Origin: Rhizobium sp. CSW-27
GTDB lineage: Bacteria > Pseudomonadota > Alphaproteobacteria > Rhizobiales > Rhizobiaceae
Assembly (NCBI RefSeq): GCF_018760785.1
Contig: NZ_JAHHZO010000016.1
Span: 38,383-102,382 of the forward strand
Length of the DNA: 64,000 nucleotides
Reading direction: 5' to 3'
This document shows, one piece after another, positions 51,659 through 60,694 of the stretch (position 1 is the first letter of the stretch; each line of letters starts with the position of its first letter). The position numbers and the translations under genes were made by a program. Below the pieces are notes generated by a model. It was not told where the DNA came from. It did no database searches and saw only the letters and a program-made list of their open reading frames with translations.

Positions 51659-51960
51659 ACCCCCTCTGCCCTGCCGGGCTTGCCGGGGTTGAGCCACGGG
51701 CCTTAACCCGTCCTTCGGACCCCCTCAAGGGGGAGATCCGCGTGCGGCACGTGCACCGCGCTTTGAGATCCATCCCGCCAGGCCAGAAGGTTCGGATGCA
51801 GGCGTGGATGATAAGAGAGGTCCTGTTGCGCCGGCTTGGGGCAGAGACGAAACCGTTCTGCCGATCTCCCTCCTTGAGGGGGAGATGTCCGGCGGGACAG
51901 AGGGGGGTAACCCCGCCCGCGAACATTCAACGACAGCTCTCTAGTCCATGGATCAAAACC
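51659..51960. repeat. Palindromic mosaic, copy 1
   Basis: Module A (about 51659-51740) contains CCCTCTGCCCTGCCGGGCTT, a GAGCCACGGG dyad region and CCCCCTCAAGGGGGAGAT. Module B (about 51842-51960) contains CCGTTCTGCCGATCTCCCTC, CTTGAGGGGGAGATG and GGTAACCCCGCCCGCGAAC. Both modules recur at 52138-52400 in the same order and orientation, so the whole block is a direct repeat. Confidence 0.75.
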
Positions 51961-52086
51961 GCTTTCCTCAGATCGTTGTGTCAAGCCCGAGGATGACGAC
52001 CGGGACGGGGGCTCCCCCCATCCAGTGCTGTCCAGGCAGCAATCATCGGCATCTCCTGGGGCACCCGCAACTCCACAAACTCCGTC

Positions 52087-52109
52087 ATCCTCGGGCTTGA
52101 CCCGAGGAT
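52087..52109. repeat. Short dyad repeat element
   Basis: ATCCTCGGG and CCCGAGGAT form a perfect 9-bp stem around CTTGA. A half copy (CAAGCCCGAGGATGACG) lies at about 51983-51999. This dyad is of a kind dispersed in many alphaproteobacterial genomes. Confidence 0.6.
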
Positions 52110-52137
52110 CCATGCCTCCCGCGCATCCCCCGCCTCC

Positions 52138-52400
52138 CCCCTCTGCCCTGCCGGGCTGACCGGGGCTGAGCCACGGGTCTCAACCCGTCCTTCGGACCCC
52201 CACAGGTGGGGAGATCGCATCGTGGCACCGCCTTCCCGCCCCCTGACCGTCGCAATCGAAGCAACCGCTTCGACCTCTCGGTGAAGCGATCACCCACCCG
52301 TTCTGCCGATCTCCCCCCTTGAGGGGGAGATGCCCGGCAGGACAGAGGGGGGGGGTAACCCCGCCCGCGAACGTCCAACGACAGCCCTCTAACCCATTGA
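52138..52400. repeat. Palindromic mosaic, copy 2
   Basis: A direct repeat of the 51659-51960 block, about 450-480 bp downstream, with small substitutions and indels. Module A is at about 52138-52211 and module B at about 52287-52400. The same GATCTCCCCCCTTGAGGGGG hairpin is present. Confidence 0.75.
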
Positions 52401-52851
52401 CCGGAAACCCTTTCCGACAGATCCCCCCACAAAGCCCCCACGCCTGCCGCAAAAATTCCGCATCCCCCTCCATCCCCACCCCGAAACCCCGTGCCTAAAA
52501 TCTCCTCGTCCCGCAGCGGATACACCGGCAGGCGTGCCGGCGATGCGGGGCCGGTTCGGGGCAGGCGGGTGAGACGCAAAACCGCCTGGTCCGGGTCCGT
52601 CAACAGGGTCCCCCTCCGGCGACCGGGTGGAGGACAAGGCGCGTCGGACGTCAGCGCCTTGTCCTTCAACGCTCCCAGCTGCGCGTCGGGCGTGCCTTAT
52701 GTGGCACACACGGGGAAGGCAGGCAGGGGCCGCATCGCCCGTTGTCCGCCCGCATTTTTCCCGAAGGGAAGGATGACGGGAACGGCGATGGCAAACGGCA
52801 CCACCGGCCTTTCAGACAGAGGGACCGACCGGCGGGCACAAACAACCGAAC

Positions 52852-52907
52852 GGGGCGCTGAGAGGTGCTACCTGTAGACTACCCAACGAGGCAGCTTTCA
52901 GCGCCCC
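52852..52907. ncRNA. Candidate structured RNA or hairpin element
   Basis: GGGGCGCTGA (52852-52861) pairs perfectly with TCAGCGCCCC (52898-52907), a 10-bp stem. Inside, GCTACCT (52867-52873) and AGGCAGC (52889-52895) pair with one mismatch, capped by GTAG-A-CTAC. The whole 56 nt folds as one long hairpin with an internal bulge. It has no match to a riboswitch or RNA family that I know. It lies 89 bp beyond the epmB stop. Strand is undetermined. Confidence 0.4.
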
Positions 52908-52995
52908 GGCCGGACATGGCGTCACACCACGGGTCGAAACCGGCCGCGTGAGGAAAAGGCATGCGCATCAACGCGCCGGCCGGCTTTTTGACAGA

Positions 52996-54054
52996 TCAGA
53001 CCCTATCGCTCGGTGGATAGGCATGCTCCTCGCCGCGATAGTCGCTGACGGCATAGCAGCCGTCGCCGGTGGCGCGCACGGCGGAGGGGCCGAGCGGTGC
53101 CTTGCCGTAACCACCGGGAATGTCCAGCACATAGGTTGGCTGGCAGAGACCGGAGAGTGTGCCGCGCAGGGCTGCGACGATGCGTTGTCCCTCGGCAATG
53201 TCGAGACGGAAATGGCTGGTACCGGGTGCCAGATCCGGATGGTGCAGGTAATAGGGCTTGATGCGGGTCTCGACGAAAGCGCGCATCAGATCGCCCAGCA
53301 CGGCCGGGTCGTCATTGATGCCCTTCAGCAGTACGGTCTGGCTGACCATCACGATGCCGGCATCGACCAGCCGGCCGCAGGCGGCGCGGGCCTCCGGCGT
53401 CATCTCGCGCGGGTGGTTGGCATGCAGCGCCACATAGACCGCCTTGCCGGCAGCCTTCAGCGCTGCGATCAGTGCCGGATTGATCGCCGGCGGATCGACC
53501 ACCGGCACGCGGCTGTGAAAGCGCACGATCTTCACATGGGCGATGTCGGCGAGGCTGCGCAGCATCTCGCCGAGGCGCCGCGGCGACAGGACCAGCGGAT
53601 CGCCGCCGGTGAGAATCACCTCCCAGATCTCCGGGCGGCCGCGGATGTAATCGAGTGCTGCGGCAAGCTCCGCCGCCGACAGCGTGCCGTCGCCGGAGGG
53701 GCCGACCATCTCGCGCCGGAAGCAGAAGCGGCAATAGACGGGACAGACATGCACGGCCTTCAGCAGCACGCGGTCCGGATAGCGGTGCACCACGCCCTTC
53801 ACCGGCGAATGCGCGCTGTCGCCGATCGGGTCGGCCCGTTCTTCCGGCGTCACCGTCAGTTCGCGGAGATCCGGCAGGAACTGCCGGGCCAGCGGGTCGG
53901 CGGGATCGGCGGCATCGATCAGGCCTGCTATAGTCGGTGTCACGGCAATGGCGTAGCGCGCCGCAACCGCTTCCGCCTCTGCCTGCCGTTCGGCGGAAAG
54001 CAGGCCGGCGTCGGCGAGATCCCGCGGCGTCTTCAGGCTGCGCGGCGCAGTCAT
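52996..54054 (-). CDS. epmB: EF-P (R)-beta-lysine forming radical SAM aminomutase
   Basis: A 352-residue lysine 2,3-aminomutase-like protein (YjeK/EpmB). The radical SAM cluster motif is CPVYCRFCFR (CxxxCxxC), followed by EVILTGGDPLVLS and IVRFHSRVPVVDP. It lacks the C-terminal extension of true lysine fermentation aminomutases. It makes (R)-beta-lysine for EpmA. The start at ATG 54054 has GGAG upstream and overlaps the epmA stop by 4 bases. It shares an operon with epmA and sits opposite efp, its final target. Confidence 0.94.
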   Translation of the reverse strand: MTAPRSLKTPRDLADAGLLSAERQAEAEAVAARYAIAVTPTIAGLIDAADPADPLARQFLPDLRELTVTPEERADPIGDSAHSPVKGVVHRYPDRVLLKAVHVCPVYCRFCFRREMVGPSGDGTLSAAELAAALDYIRGRPEIWEVILTGGDPLVLSPRRLGEMLRSLADIAHVKIVRFHSRVPVVDPPAINPALIAALKAAGKAVYVALHANHPREMTPEARAACGRLVDAGIVMVSQTVLLKGINDDPAVLGDLMRAFVETRIKPYYLHHPDLAPGTSHFRLDIAEGQRIVAALRGTLSGLCQPTYVLDIPGGYGKAPLGPSAVRATGDGCYAVSDYRGEEHAYPPSDRV

Positions 54055-55115
54055 TGCCACTCCGTCACGGGCGCCCACATCACCTGATCGATGCGGGTGG
54101 CGCCGGCCGCCAGCATCACCAGCCGGTCGAAGCCGAGTGCGATGCCGCTTGCCGCCGGCATCAGGGCAAGGGCTGCCAGAAAATCCTCGTCCAGCGGGTA
54201 GGTTTCGCCATAGACGCGCTGCTTTTCCGCCATTTCCGCCGCAAAGCGGGCGCGCTGTTCCACGGGATCGGTGAGTTCGCCGAAGGCATTGGCGAGCTCC
54301 ACGCCGCAGGCGTAAAGCTCGAAGCGTTCGGCAACCCGTGGATCGTCCGCGGCCGGGCGCGCCAGCGCCGCCTCGCAGATCGGGTAGCGGTCGAGGATCG
54401 TTGCACGGCCCTTGCCGAGCCCCGGCTCCACCTTTTCGACCAGCACGCGGGAATAGAGGTCGGTCCAGGTATCATCCGGCGCATGGCGGATGCCGGCGCT
54501 CGTCAGCTGCGCGGCAAGCTGGTCGCGATCCGTCGTCCCGTCCGCAGCGACCGAGGCCAGCAGATCGATGCCGGCAAGCCGGTGGAAGGCATCGGCGACG
54601 CTGAGGCGCTCCGGCGCGGCGAAGGGATCGCAGGTCATGCCGCGATAGGCGAACTGCCGGGTACCGGCGATGTCTGCGGAAAGCGCCAGCAGCGCGGCGC
54701 AATCGGCCATCAGCTGCGTATAATCCTCGCCGGCCCGGTACCATTCCAGCATGGTGAATTCGGGATGGTGCAGCGGCCCGCGCTCGCGGTTGCGGTAGAC
54801 ATGCGCGAAGCAGGCGATCCGCGTCTCGCCGGCCGCCAGCAGCTTCTTGCAGGCAAATTCCGGCGAGGTGTGCAGATGCAGCGGCAGGGCGCGGCCATCG
54901 GTGGTCAGCGCCGTGGTGGAGAAGGCATGCAGATGTGCCTCGTTGCCGGGCGAGACCTGCAGCGTGGCGGTGTCCACCTCGAGGAAATCGCGTTCGGCGA
55001 AGAAGGTGCGAAAGGCTGCCTGGATGCGGTTGCGGGCGATCAGGAAGGGACGACGATCCGCATGCACGTCCGGCCGCCACCAGCTTGCGCGTGAGGGAGA
55101 GGGGGCATGCGACAC
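54051..55115 (-). CDS. epmA: EF-P lysyltransferase EpmA (GenX/PoxA)
   Basis: A 354-residue class II lysyl-tRNA synthetase paralogue without the N-terminal tRNA-binding domain. Class II motifs are seen in FFAERDFLEVDTATLQVSPGNEAHLHAF, HTSPEFACKKLLAAGETRIACFAHVYRNRERGPLHHPEFTMLEWYRA (motif 2) and ASGIALGFDRLVMLAAG (motif 3). It attaches beta-lysine to a lysine of EF-P. First gene of epmAB, divergent from efp, 179 bp apart. Confidence 0.95.
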   Translation of the reverse strand: MSHAPSPSRASWWRPDVHADRRPFLIARNRIQAAFRTFFAERDFLEVDTATLQVSPGNEAHLHAFSTTALTTDGRALPLHLHTSPEFACKKLLAAGETRIACFAHVYRNRERGPLHHPEFTMLEWYRAGEDYTQLMADCAALLALSADIAGTRQFAYRGMTCDPFAAPERLSVADAFHRLAGIDLLASVAADGTTDRDQLAAQLTSAGIRHAPDDTWTDLYSRVLVEKVEPGLGKGRATILDRYPICEAALARPAADDPRVAERFELYACGVELANAFGELTDPVEQRARFAAEMAEKQRVYGETYPLDEDFLAALALMPAASGIALGFDRLVMLAAGATRIDQVMWAPVTEWQ

Positions 55116-55294
55116 GGGGAGGGTTCCTTTTCGGGCTTTCTTCCGGGCCTTGACCTGCGAAGGCTTCCACTTTTCGCCAATTTAAGGTAGGTCGCCCGGG
55201 AATAAAGATCAGGCGTCCTTCAGGCTGGCCGACGGCTGGTCCTCTACGACGCATTCACGGAACTGACAAGCCAAGGCAGTCACAAGGAAACCTC

Positions 55295-55864
55295 ATGGTC
55301 AAGATTATCGCCTCCTCCGTCCGCAAGGGCAATGTTCTCGAAGTCGACGGCAAGCTCTATGTCGTGCTGACGGCCCAGAACTTCCATCCGGGCAAGGGCA
55401 CGCCGGTCACCCAGGTCGACATGCGCCGCATCGTCGACGGCGTGAAGGTGTCGGAGCGCTGGCGCACCACGGAACAGGTCGAGCGCGCCTTCGTGGAAGA
55501 CGTCAACTTCCAGTACCTCTACGAAGACGGCGAAGGCTTCCACTTCATGAACCCGGAAACCTATGATCAGGTCGTCGTCAGCGAAGAGACGATGGGCGAG
55601 CAGAAGGCCTATCTGCAGGAAGGCATGACCTGCATCCTGTCGATCCATGAAGGCGTGCCGCTTGCGCTCGAACTGCCGCGCCACGTGACGCTCGAAATCG
55701 TCGAGACCGAACCGGTCGTGAAGGGCCAGACGGCCTCCTCCTCCTACAAGCCGGCGATCCTGTCGAACGGCCTGCGCACCATGGTTCCGCCGCATATCGA
55801 TGCCGGCACCCGCGTGGTGATTGCGACCGAAGACAATTCCTACGTCGAGCGCGCCAAGGACTGA
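55295..55864 (+). CDS. efp: Translation elongation factor P
   Basis: A 189-residue EF-P with its three beta-barrel domains: KIIASSVRKGNVLEVDGKLYVVL, YEDGEGFHFMNPETYDQV and GQTASSSYKPAILSNGLRTMVPPHIDAGTRVVI. The modified lysine sits in the loop NFHPGKGTPVTQVDMRR. EF-P rescues ribosomes stalled at polyproline stretches. The presence of epmA and epmB next door shows the beta-lysylation type of activation. A strong bidirectional terminator follows. Confidence 0.97.
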   Translation: MVKIIASSVRKGNVLEVDGKLYVVLTAQNFHPGKGTPVTQVDMRRIVDGVKVSERWRTTEQVERAFVEDVNFQYLYEDGEGFHFMNPETYDQVVVSEETMGEQKAYLQEGMTCILSIHEGVPLALELPRHVTLEIVETEPVVKGQTASSSYKPAILSNGLRTMVPPHIDAGTRVVIATEDNSYVERAKD

Positions 55865-55922
55865 TCGCGGCCGGCGGGCAAGGCCTTGGCGCTCGCCCGC
55901 CCTTTTGTCGCAGGTTCACATG

Positions 55923-55958
55923 AAAAAGCCCCGGATCCTGCAGGATCCGGGGCTTTTT
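55923..55958. terminator. Bidirectional rho-independent terminator
   Basis: A perfect 36-bp palindrome: AAAAAGCCCCGGATCCTG followed by its complement CAGGATCCGGGGCTTTTT. It has A/T runs on both sides. It ends efp from the left and the RND efflux operon from the right. Confidence 0.9.
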
Positions 55959-55988
55959 TCTGGCTTTTCGCCTCTGTTCCTACTGGTC

Positions 55989-57431
55989 TTACTGGGCAGC
56001 CGGCTTGGCGGCAGCGGCTGCGACAACCGTCGGACCCTTGCCCCAGTTGTAGCCGCCGCCGATCGCCACGCTCAGCGTCACGTAATCCTGAGCCTGCTGC
56101 TGGATGGCGGCAGCAAGGTTCGCCTGGGCGCTGGAGACGGAGCGCTGGGCGTCGAGGACGTCGAGCAGCGAGGAGGCGCCGTCGCGATAGCTTGCGGTCG
56201 AAAGTTCAAGCGCTTCGTTGTAGGAGCGGACCGTGTCGCGCAGCGCCGAGACGGTGCGGCTGTCACGGGTGACGGCGGCCAGTGCATTTTCCACTTCCTC
56301 GACGGCGCCGAGAACGGTCTGCTTCCAGCTGAGATAGGCTTCGCGGGCCTGGGATTCGGCCGAGCTCAGGTTGGCGCGCAGCTGGCCGCCATCGAAGATC
56401 GGCAGGTTCAGGCTGGGACCGAACGACCAGGTGAGGTTGCGGGTGATCGAGCCGCCGGTGGCATTGGTATAGGCCGGCGTGATCGAGCCGCCGAGGCTGA
56501 TGCTCGGATAGAGCTGCGCTTCGGCAACGCCGATATTGGCAACGGCTGCAGCAAGCTGGCGCTCGGCGGCGCGGATGTCCGGACGGTTGCGGATCAGGTC
56601 GGCCGGGACGCCAGACTTCGGATTGAAGCGGGCCACCGGCTGGCCGGCGCCCTTCTGCAGATCCGCGACCAGCGAGGAGGCCGGCAGGGCGAGCAGCGTC
56701 GCGATGCGATGCGCCGACTTGCGATAGTTGGTTTCCAGCCCCGGAATGTCGGCGATCGTCGAGTTGACCAGACCTTCGGCCTGCACGACGTCGAGACGCG
56801 AGGCGGCGCCGGCTTCCAGCTGCAGGCGCGTCAGGTCCAGCGTCTCGCGACGGGACTTCAGGTTCTGCTGAGCGATCTGGATGCGCTCCTGATAGTAGCG
56901 GGCATCGATATAGGCCGAGGCGACGGAGGACAACAGCGACAGCCGCGCCGTGTCGACATTGGCATAGGCCACGTCGAGCGAGGCGAGCGCGCTTTCCTTG
57001 TTGCGCTTGTAGCGGCCGAAGATATCGAGCAGCCAGGAGACGTCGAGCGTGCCGGAGGCCGTGGTGGTCGGCGAGGTGTCCGGCGTGCTGCCGAAGCCCT
57101 CGGCGCCGCGGCGGCTGGCGGAGGAGGAGAGCGTCAGGTCGGGCAGCGCGGCGGCGCCGGCCGTCACCACATTGGCCTGTGCCTGGTTGATGCGTTCCAG
57201 CGCGGTGAGGATGTCGATGTTCTGGTCGAGGCCCTGCTTCATCAGGCCGTTGAGGCGCCGGTCGCTGAAGGCCGTCCACCAGGCATCCGTCGAGACGTCG
57301 CCATTGCTCTTGGCGCCGCCTTCGGCAAACTTCTGCGGAAGCGAAATTTCGGGCGCCTTGTGGTCTGGTCCGAGGACGCAGCCGGACAGCAGAAGCATGA
57401 CGAGGGGGGCTGCTACGCGAATGGAGGTCAT
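55989..57431 (-). CDS. RND efflux outer-membrane lipoprotein (TolC/OprM-like)
   Basis: A 480-residue outer-membrane factor of the NodT/OprM type. The lipobox LLLSGC gives a predicted lipidated Cys near residue 18. The two OEP repeats contain ALERINQAQANVVTAGAAALPDL, RPDIRAAERQLAAAVANIGVAEAQLYPSISLGG and SYRDGASSLLDVLDAQRSVSSAQANLAAA. It forms the exit duct for the RND pump. The start at ATG 57431 gives a clean signal peptide. Last gene of the operon. Confidence 0.93.
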   Translation of the reverse strand: MTSIRVAAPLVMLLLSGCVLGPDHKAPEISLPQKFAEGGAKSNGDVSTDAWWTAFSDRRLNGLMKQGLDQNIDILTALERINQAQANVVTAGAAALPDLTLSSSASRRGAEGFGSTPDTSPTTTASGTLDVSWLLDIFGRYKRNKESALASLDVAYANVDTARLSLLSSVASAYIDARYYQERIQIAQQNLKSRRETLDLTRLQLEAGAASRLDVVQAEGLVNSTIADIPGLETNYRKSAHRIATLLALPASSLVADLQKGAGQPVARFNPKSGVPADLIRNRPDIRAAERQLAAAVANIGVAEAQLYPSISLGGSITPAYTNATGGSITRNLTWSFGPSLNLPIFDGGQLRANLSSAESQAREAYLSWKQTVLGAVEEVENALAAVTRDSRTVSALRDTVRSYNEALELSTASYRDGASSLLDVLDAQRSVSSAQANLAAAIQQQAQDYVTLSVAIGGGYNWGKGPTVVAAAAAKPAAQ

Positions 57432-57545
57432 GACTGTACCCTGTTGGACGATGAAATCATTCACCGATACTCTTTGTAAAGGCGCCACTGGCGAAAGGGC
57501 GCCTTGCGTGATTCGTCAGGATTGAAGCGTCCCGTATACAAATGG

Positions 57546-60500
57546 TTAACTGGCTGCTTTTCTACCCGCTGACAGCTTCCGTACCACCACAAAAAACGAG
57601 GGCACGAAGAAAATTCCCAGCAGTGTTGCAGAAAGCATACCCCCGAGAACGCCGATCCCGATGGAGTTCTGCGCGGCGGAACCGGCACCGGTGGCAATGG
57701 CCAGCGGCACCACGCCGAGGATGAAGGCAAGCGAGGTCATGATGATCGGCCGAAGGCGCAGCTTGGCAGCCTCCAGCGTCGCATCCACCAGGCCCGTTCC
57801 GCCCGCCTGCCGGTCCTTGGCGAATTCGACGATCAGGATGGCGTTCTTCGCCGCCAGGCCGATGGTCGTCAGCAGGCCGACCTTGAAGTAGACGTCGTTC
57901 GACTGGCCGAACCACGTGGCCGCGACCAGCGCGCCGAGAACGCCGACGGGAACGGCCATGATCACCGAAAAGGGAATGGACCAGCTTTCGTAAAGCGCCG
58001 CCAGGCACAGGAAGACCACGAGAACCGACAGTGCATAGAGCAGCGGCGCCTGCGAGCCGGACAGGCGTTCCTGATAGGAAATGCCCTGCCAGGCCACGGT
58101 ATAGCCGCCTTCCATCTGCGATGTCAGCTGCTCCATGGTGTCCATGGCCGTGCCCGAGCTGACCCCGGCGCCGGCGGAGCCTTCCAGCGAGATCGCGCTC
58201 ACCCCGTTGAAGCGGCTGAGCGTCGGAGCGCCGCTGACCCACTGGGTCTTGATGAAGGCGGAGAAGGGAACCATCTCGCCGCTGCCGTTGCGGGCATACC
58301 AGTTGTTGATGGCGTCCGGCCGCATGCGATAGGGCGCGTCGCCCTGCACATAGACCGGCTTCAGCTCGCCGTTCAGCGTGAAGTCGTTCACGTCGCGCCC
58401 GGCGAAGATCGTCGACAGCATCGCATTGACCGAGGCGATGTCGAGCGCCATGGCCCCCATCTTTTCCTGGTCGAGCAGGAATTTCAGCTGGGTCTCCGCC
58501 GGCGGGCTGTTGGACCGCAGCGAGCTGACATTCGGGTTGGAATTGCCTTCCTGGATCAGTTGCTGCGAGGCGCGCGTCAGCGCCTCCGTGCCGTTCTTGC
58601 CGCTGTCGACCAGATACATGGAGAAGCCGCTGGAATTGCCCAGTCCGGGAATGGCCGGCGGCTGCAGCGGGAAGACCATGGCATCGCGAATCGTGAAGAA
58701 ATAGCCCATCGCCCGCCTGACCACGGCCGAGGCCGCGAGCTTCGGATCCGTTCTCTGGTCAAAGTCCTTCAGCTTGGCAAACACCATCGCGTAATTCTGG
58801 CCCGAGCCGGTGAAGGAGAAGCCGGAGACGGCAAAGACGTCGCGGATCGCGTCCTTCTCCTGGTCGAGATAATAGGTCTCGACCTTCTTGATCACCTCTT
58901 CGGTGCGTGCCGCGGTGGCGCCGTTCGGCAGCTGGATGATGGTCATCAGCACGCCCTGGTCTTCCTGCGGCAGGAAGGCGCTCGGCAGGCGGGCGAAGAA
59001 CCAGGCACAGCCGCCCACGACGATGGCGAACATCACCATCACCCGCAGCGGTCGCTTCAGCAGATAGCCGATCGTTGCCACATAGCCGCCGGTGGTGCGC
59101 TCGAAGCTGCGGTTGAACCAGCCGGCCAGACCCCGCTTTTCGCCGTGATGGTTGACCGGCTTCAGCATGGTGGCGCAGAGCGCCGGCGTGAGCACGATCG
59201 CCACCAGCGCCGAAAGCAGCATGGCGGAGACGATGGTGACGGAGAACTGCCGGTAGATGATGCCGGTCGAACCGCCGAAGAAGGCCATCGGGATGAAGAC
59301 CGCCGTCAGCACCAGCGCGATACCCACGATGGCGCCGGTGATCTCGCCCATCGACTTTTCAGTCGCCTCCTTCGGCGACAGTCCTTCCTCGGACATGATG
59401 CGTTCGACGTTTTCGACCACGACGATCGCATCGTCCACCAGAAGGCCGATGGCCAGAACCATGGCGAACATGGTCAGCGTGTTGATCGAATAGCCGGTCA
59501 ACGCCAGAATGCCGAAGGTGCCGAGCAGCACGACGGGCACCGCGATCATCGGAATGAAGGTGGCGCGCAGGTTCTGCAGGAAGACCAGCAGCACGACGAA
59601 GACGAGGATGATCGCCTCGATCAGCGTATGCACCACCTTCTCGATCGACAGCTGCACGAAGGGCGTCGTGTCATAGGGATAGGTGATGACGACGTTTTCG
59701 GGCAGCGACGGAGCAATGCTGTTCAGCGCCGTCTTCACCCGGGCGGCGGTGTCGAGCGCATTGGCGCCCGTCGCCAGGTTGACGGCAAAGCCGGTCGCCG
59801 GGTTGCGGTTCGAGCGGGTGTTGGTGGAATAGCTTTCCTGGCCGATCTCGATGCGCGCCACGTCGCTGAGGCGCACGGTGGCGCCGCCCGTCTCGGTCTT
59901 CAGGATCACCGCCTCGAACTGCGAAACCGTCTGCAGCTGGCTCTGCGCCGTCACCGTGACATTGATCTGCTGGCCCTCGACGACCGGCTGCGCACCGATG
60001 GAGCCGACGGAGACCTGGGTGTTCTGCGCCTCGATGGCCGTGGTGACGTCATTCGGCGTCAGCTGGAACTTGTTCAGCTTGTAAGGGTCGAGCCAGACGC
60101 GCATGGCATAGCCGGTGCCGAACACCTGAATGCTGCCGACGCCTTCCAGGCGCTTGATCTGGTCCTCGATCTGGGTGGAGAAGATGTCGCCGAGTTCGAC
60201 CGGCGTGCGCTTGGCATCGGTGGAAACCAGCGCGCCGACCAGCAGGATGCTGGAGGTTGAGCGCGTAACCGTGATGCCGGCCGTCTGCACCACGTCGGGC
60301 AGCTGCGACTGCACGAGCTGCAGCTTGTTCTGCACCTGCACCTGGGCAATGTCCGGCAGGATGGAATTGCCGAAGGTCAGCGTGACGCTCGAGGAGCCCG
60401 TGCTCGACGACGAGGTCATGTAGGTGAGGTCGTCGAGGCCGGTCATGGCGTCCTCGATGATCGTCGTCACCGATTTTTCCACGGTCTCGGCGCTGGCGCC

Positions 60501-60650
60501 CGTATAGGTCGCGGAGATGCGCACCGTGGTCGGGGCGATCTCCGGATACTGGGCGATCGACAGCGTGGTGATCGCCAGAGCGCCGCCCAGCATGATGATG
60601 ATCGCGATCACCCATGCAAAGATCGGGCGGTTGATAAAGAATTTTGCCAT
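57546..60650 (-). CDS. RND efflux transporter permease (HAE1 / AcrB-like)
   Basis: A 1034-residue inner-membrane drug/proton antiporter. It begins MAKFFINRPIFAWVIAIIIMLGGALAI, as AcrB-type pumps do. The proton-relay region is GLLVDDAIVVVENVERIM, with its Asp pair, and the second half has LTTIGLAAKNAILIVEFAKD. Twelve membrane segments flank two large periplasmic loops. Likely substrates are hydrophobic or amphiphilic drugs and plant compounds. It is 44 bp downstream of the adaptor and 114 bp upstream of the outer-membrane gene. Confidence 0.96.
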   Translation of the reverse strand: MAKFFINRPIFAWVIAIIIMLGGALAITTLSIAQYPEIAPTTVRISATYTGASAETVEKSVTTIIEDAMTGLDDLTYMTSSSSTGSSSVTLTFGNSILPDIAQVQVQNKLQLVQSQLPDVVQTAGITVTRSTSSILLVGALVSTDAKRTPVELGDIFSTQIEDQIKRLEGVGSIQVFGTGYAMRVWLDPYKLNKFQLTPNDVTTAIEAQNTQVSVGSIGAQPVVEGQQINVTVTAQSQLQTVSQFEAVILKTETGGATVRLSDVARIEIGQESYSTNTRSNRNPATGFAVNLATGANALDTAARVKTALNSIAPSLPENVVITYPYDTTPFVQLSIEKVVHTLIEAIILVFVVLLVFLQNLRATFIPMIAVPVVLLGTFGILALTGYSINTLTMFAMVLAIGLLVDDAIVVVENVERIMSEEGLSPKEATEKSMGEITGAIVGIALVLTAVFIPMAFFGGSTGIIYRQFSVTIVSAMLLSALVAIVLTPALCATMLKPVNHHGEKRGLAGWFNRSFERTTGGYVATIGYLLKRPLRVMVMFAIVVGGCAWFFARLPSAFLPQEDQGVLMTIIQLPNGATAARTEEVIKKVETYYLDQEKDAIRDVFAVSGFSFTGSGQNYAMVFAKLKDFDQRTDPKLAASAVVRRAMGYFFTIRDAMVFPLQPPAIPGLGNSSGFSMYLVDSGKNGTEALTRASQQLIQEGNSNPNVSSLRSNSPPAETQLKFLLDQEKMGAMALDIASVNAMLSTIFAGRDVNDFTLNGELKPVYVQGDAPYRMRPDAINNWYARNGSGEMVPFSAFIKTQWVSGAPTLSRFNGVSAISLEGSAGAGVSSGTAMDTMEQLTSQMEGGYTVAWQGISYQERLSGSQAPLLYALSVLVVFLCLAALYESWSIPFSVIMAVPVGVLGALVAATWFGQSNDVYFKVGLLTTIGLAAKNAILIVEFAKDRQAGGTGLVDATLEAAKLRLRPIIMTSLAFILGVVPLAIATGAGSAAQNSIGIGVLGGMLSATLLGIFFVPSFFVVVRKLSAGRKAAS

Positions 60651-60694
60651 TGGTCAGCCCTTCACGCCTGCCTGTGCGGTTCCATGCCTGCGTT

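Larger units (their letters stand above)
51517..52995. other. 1.48-kb intergenic region, rich in palindromic repeats, no confident gene
   Basis: Open frames here are short, low in conserved-looking content and dominated by repeat-encoded residues. The region holds two copies of a RIME-like mosaic, a separate dyad element and a candidate structured RNA, listed on their own. From about 52400 to 52850 I see no recognisable gene or RNA. Confidence 0.6.

Noticed and set aside
52491..52877. Open frame of 128 codons in the repeat-rich gap
   Set aside because: Arg/Gly/Ser-rich product without motifs, a GC-driven open frame. It runs into the candidate structured RNA. No good ribosome site.
52852..52907. 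TPP riboswitch, because of a GCTGAGAG string
   Set aside because: The rest of the thiamine box (the CCTGA...GGGTAAT...GCGTAGGGA pattern) is absent, and no thiamine gene follows on either strand.
51517..52995. RNase P RNA, tmRNA or SRP RNA in the long gap
   Set aside because: I looked for the conserved cores (for example GAGGAAAGTCCGGG) on both strands and did not find them.
58560..60260. Plus-strand frame of 566 codons within the RND pump gene
   Set aside because: Asp/His/Gly-rich shadow of a well-conserved AcrB-type gene.
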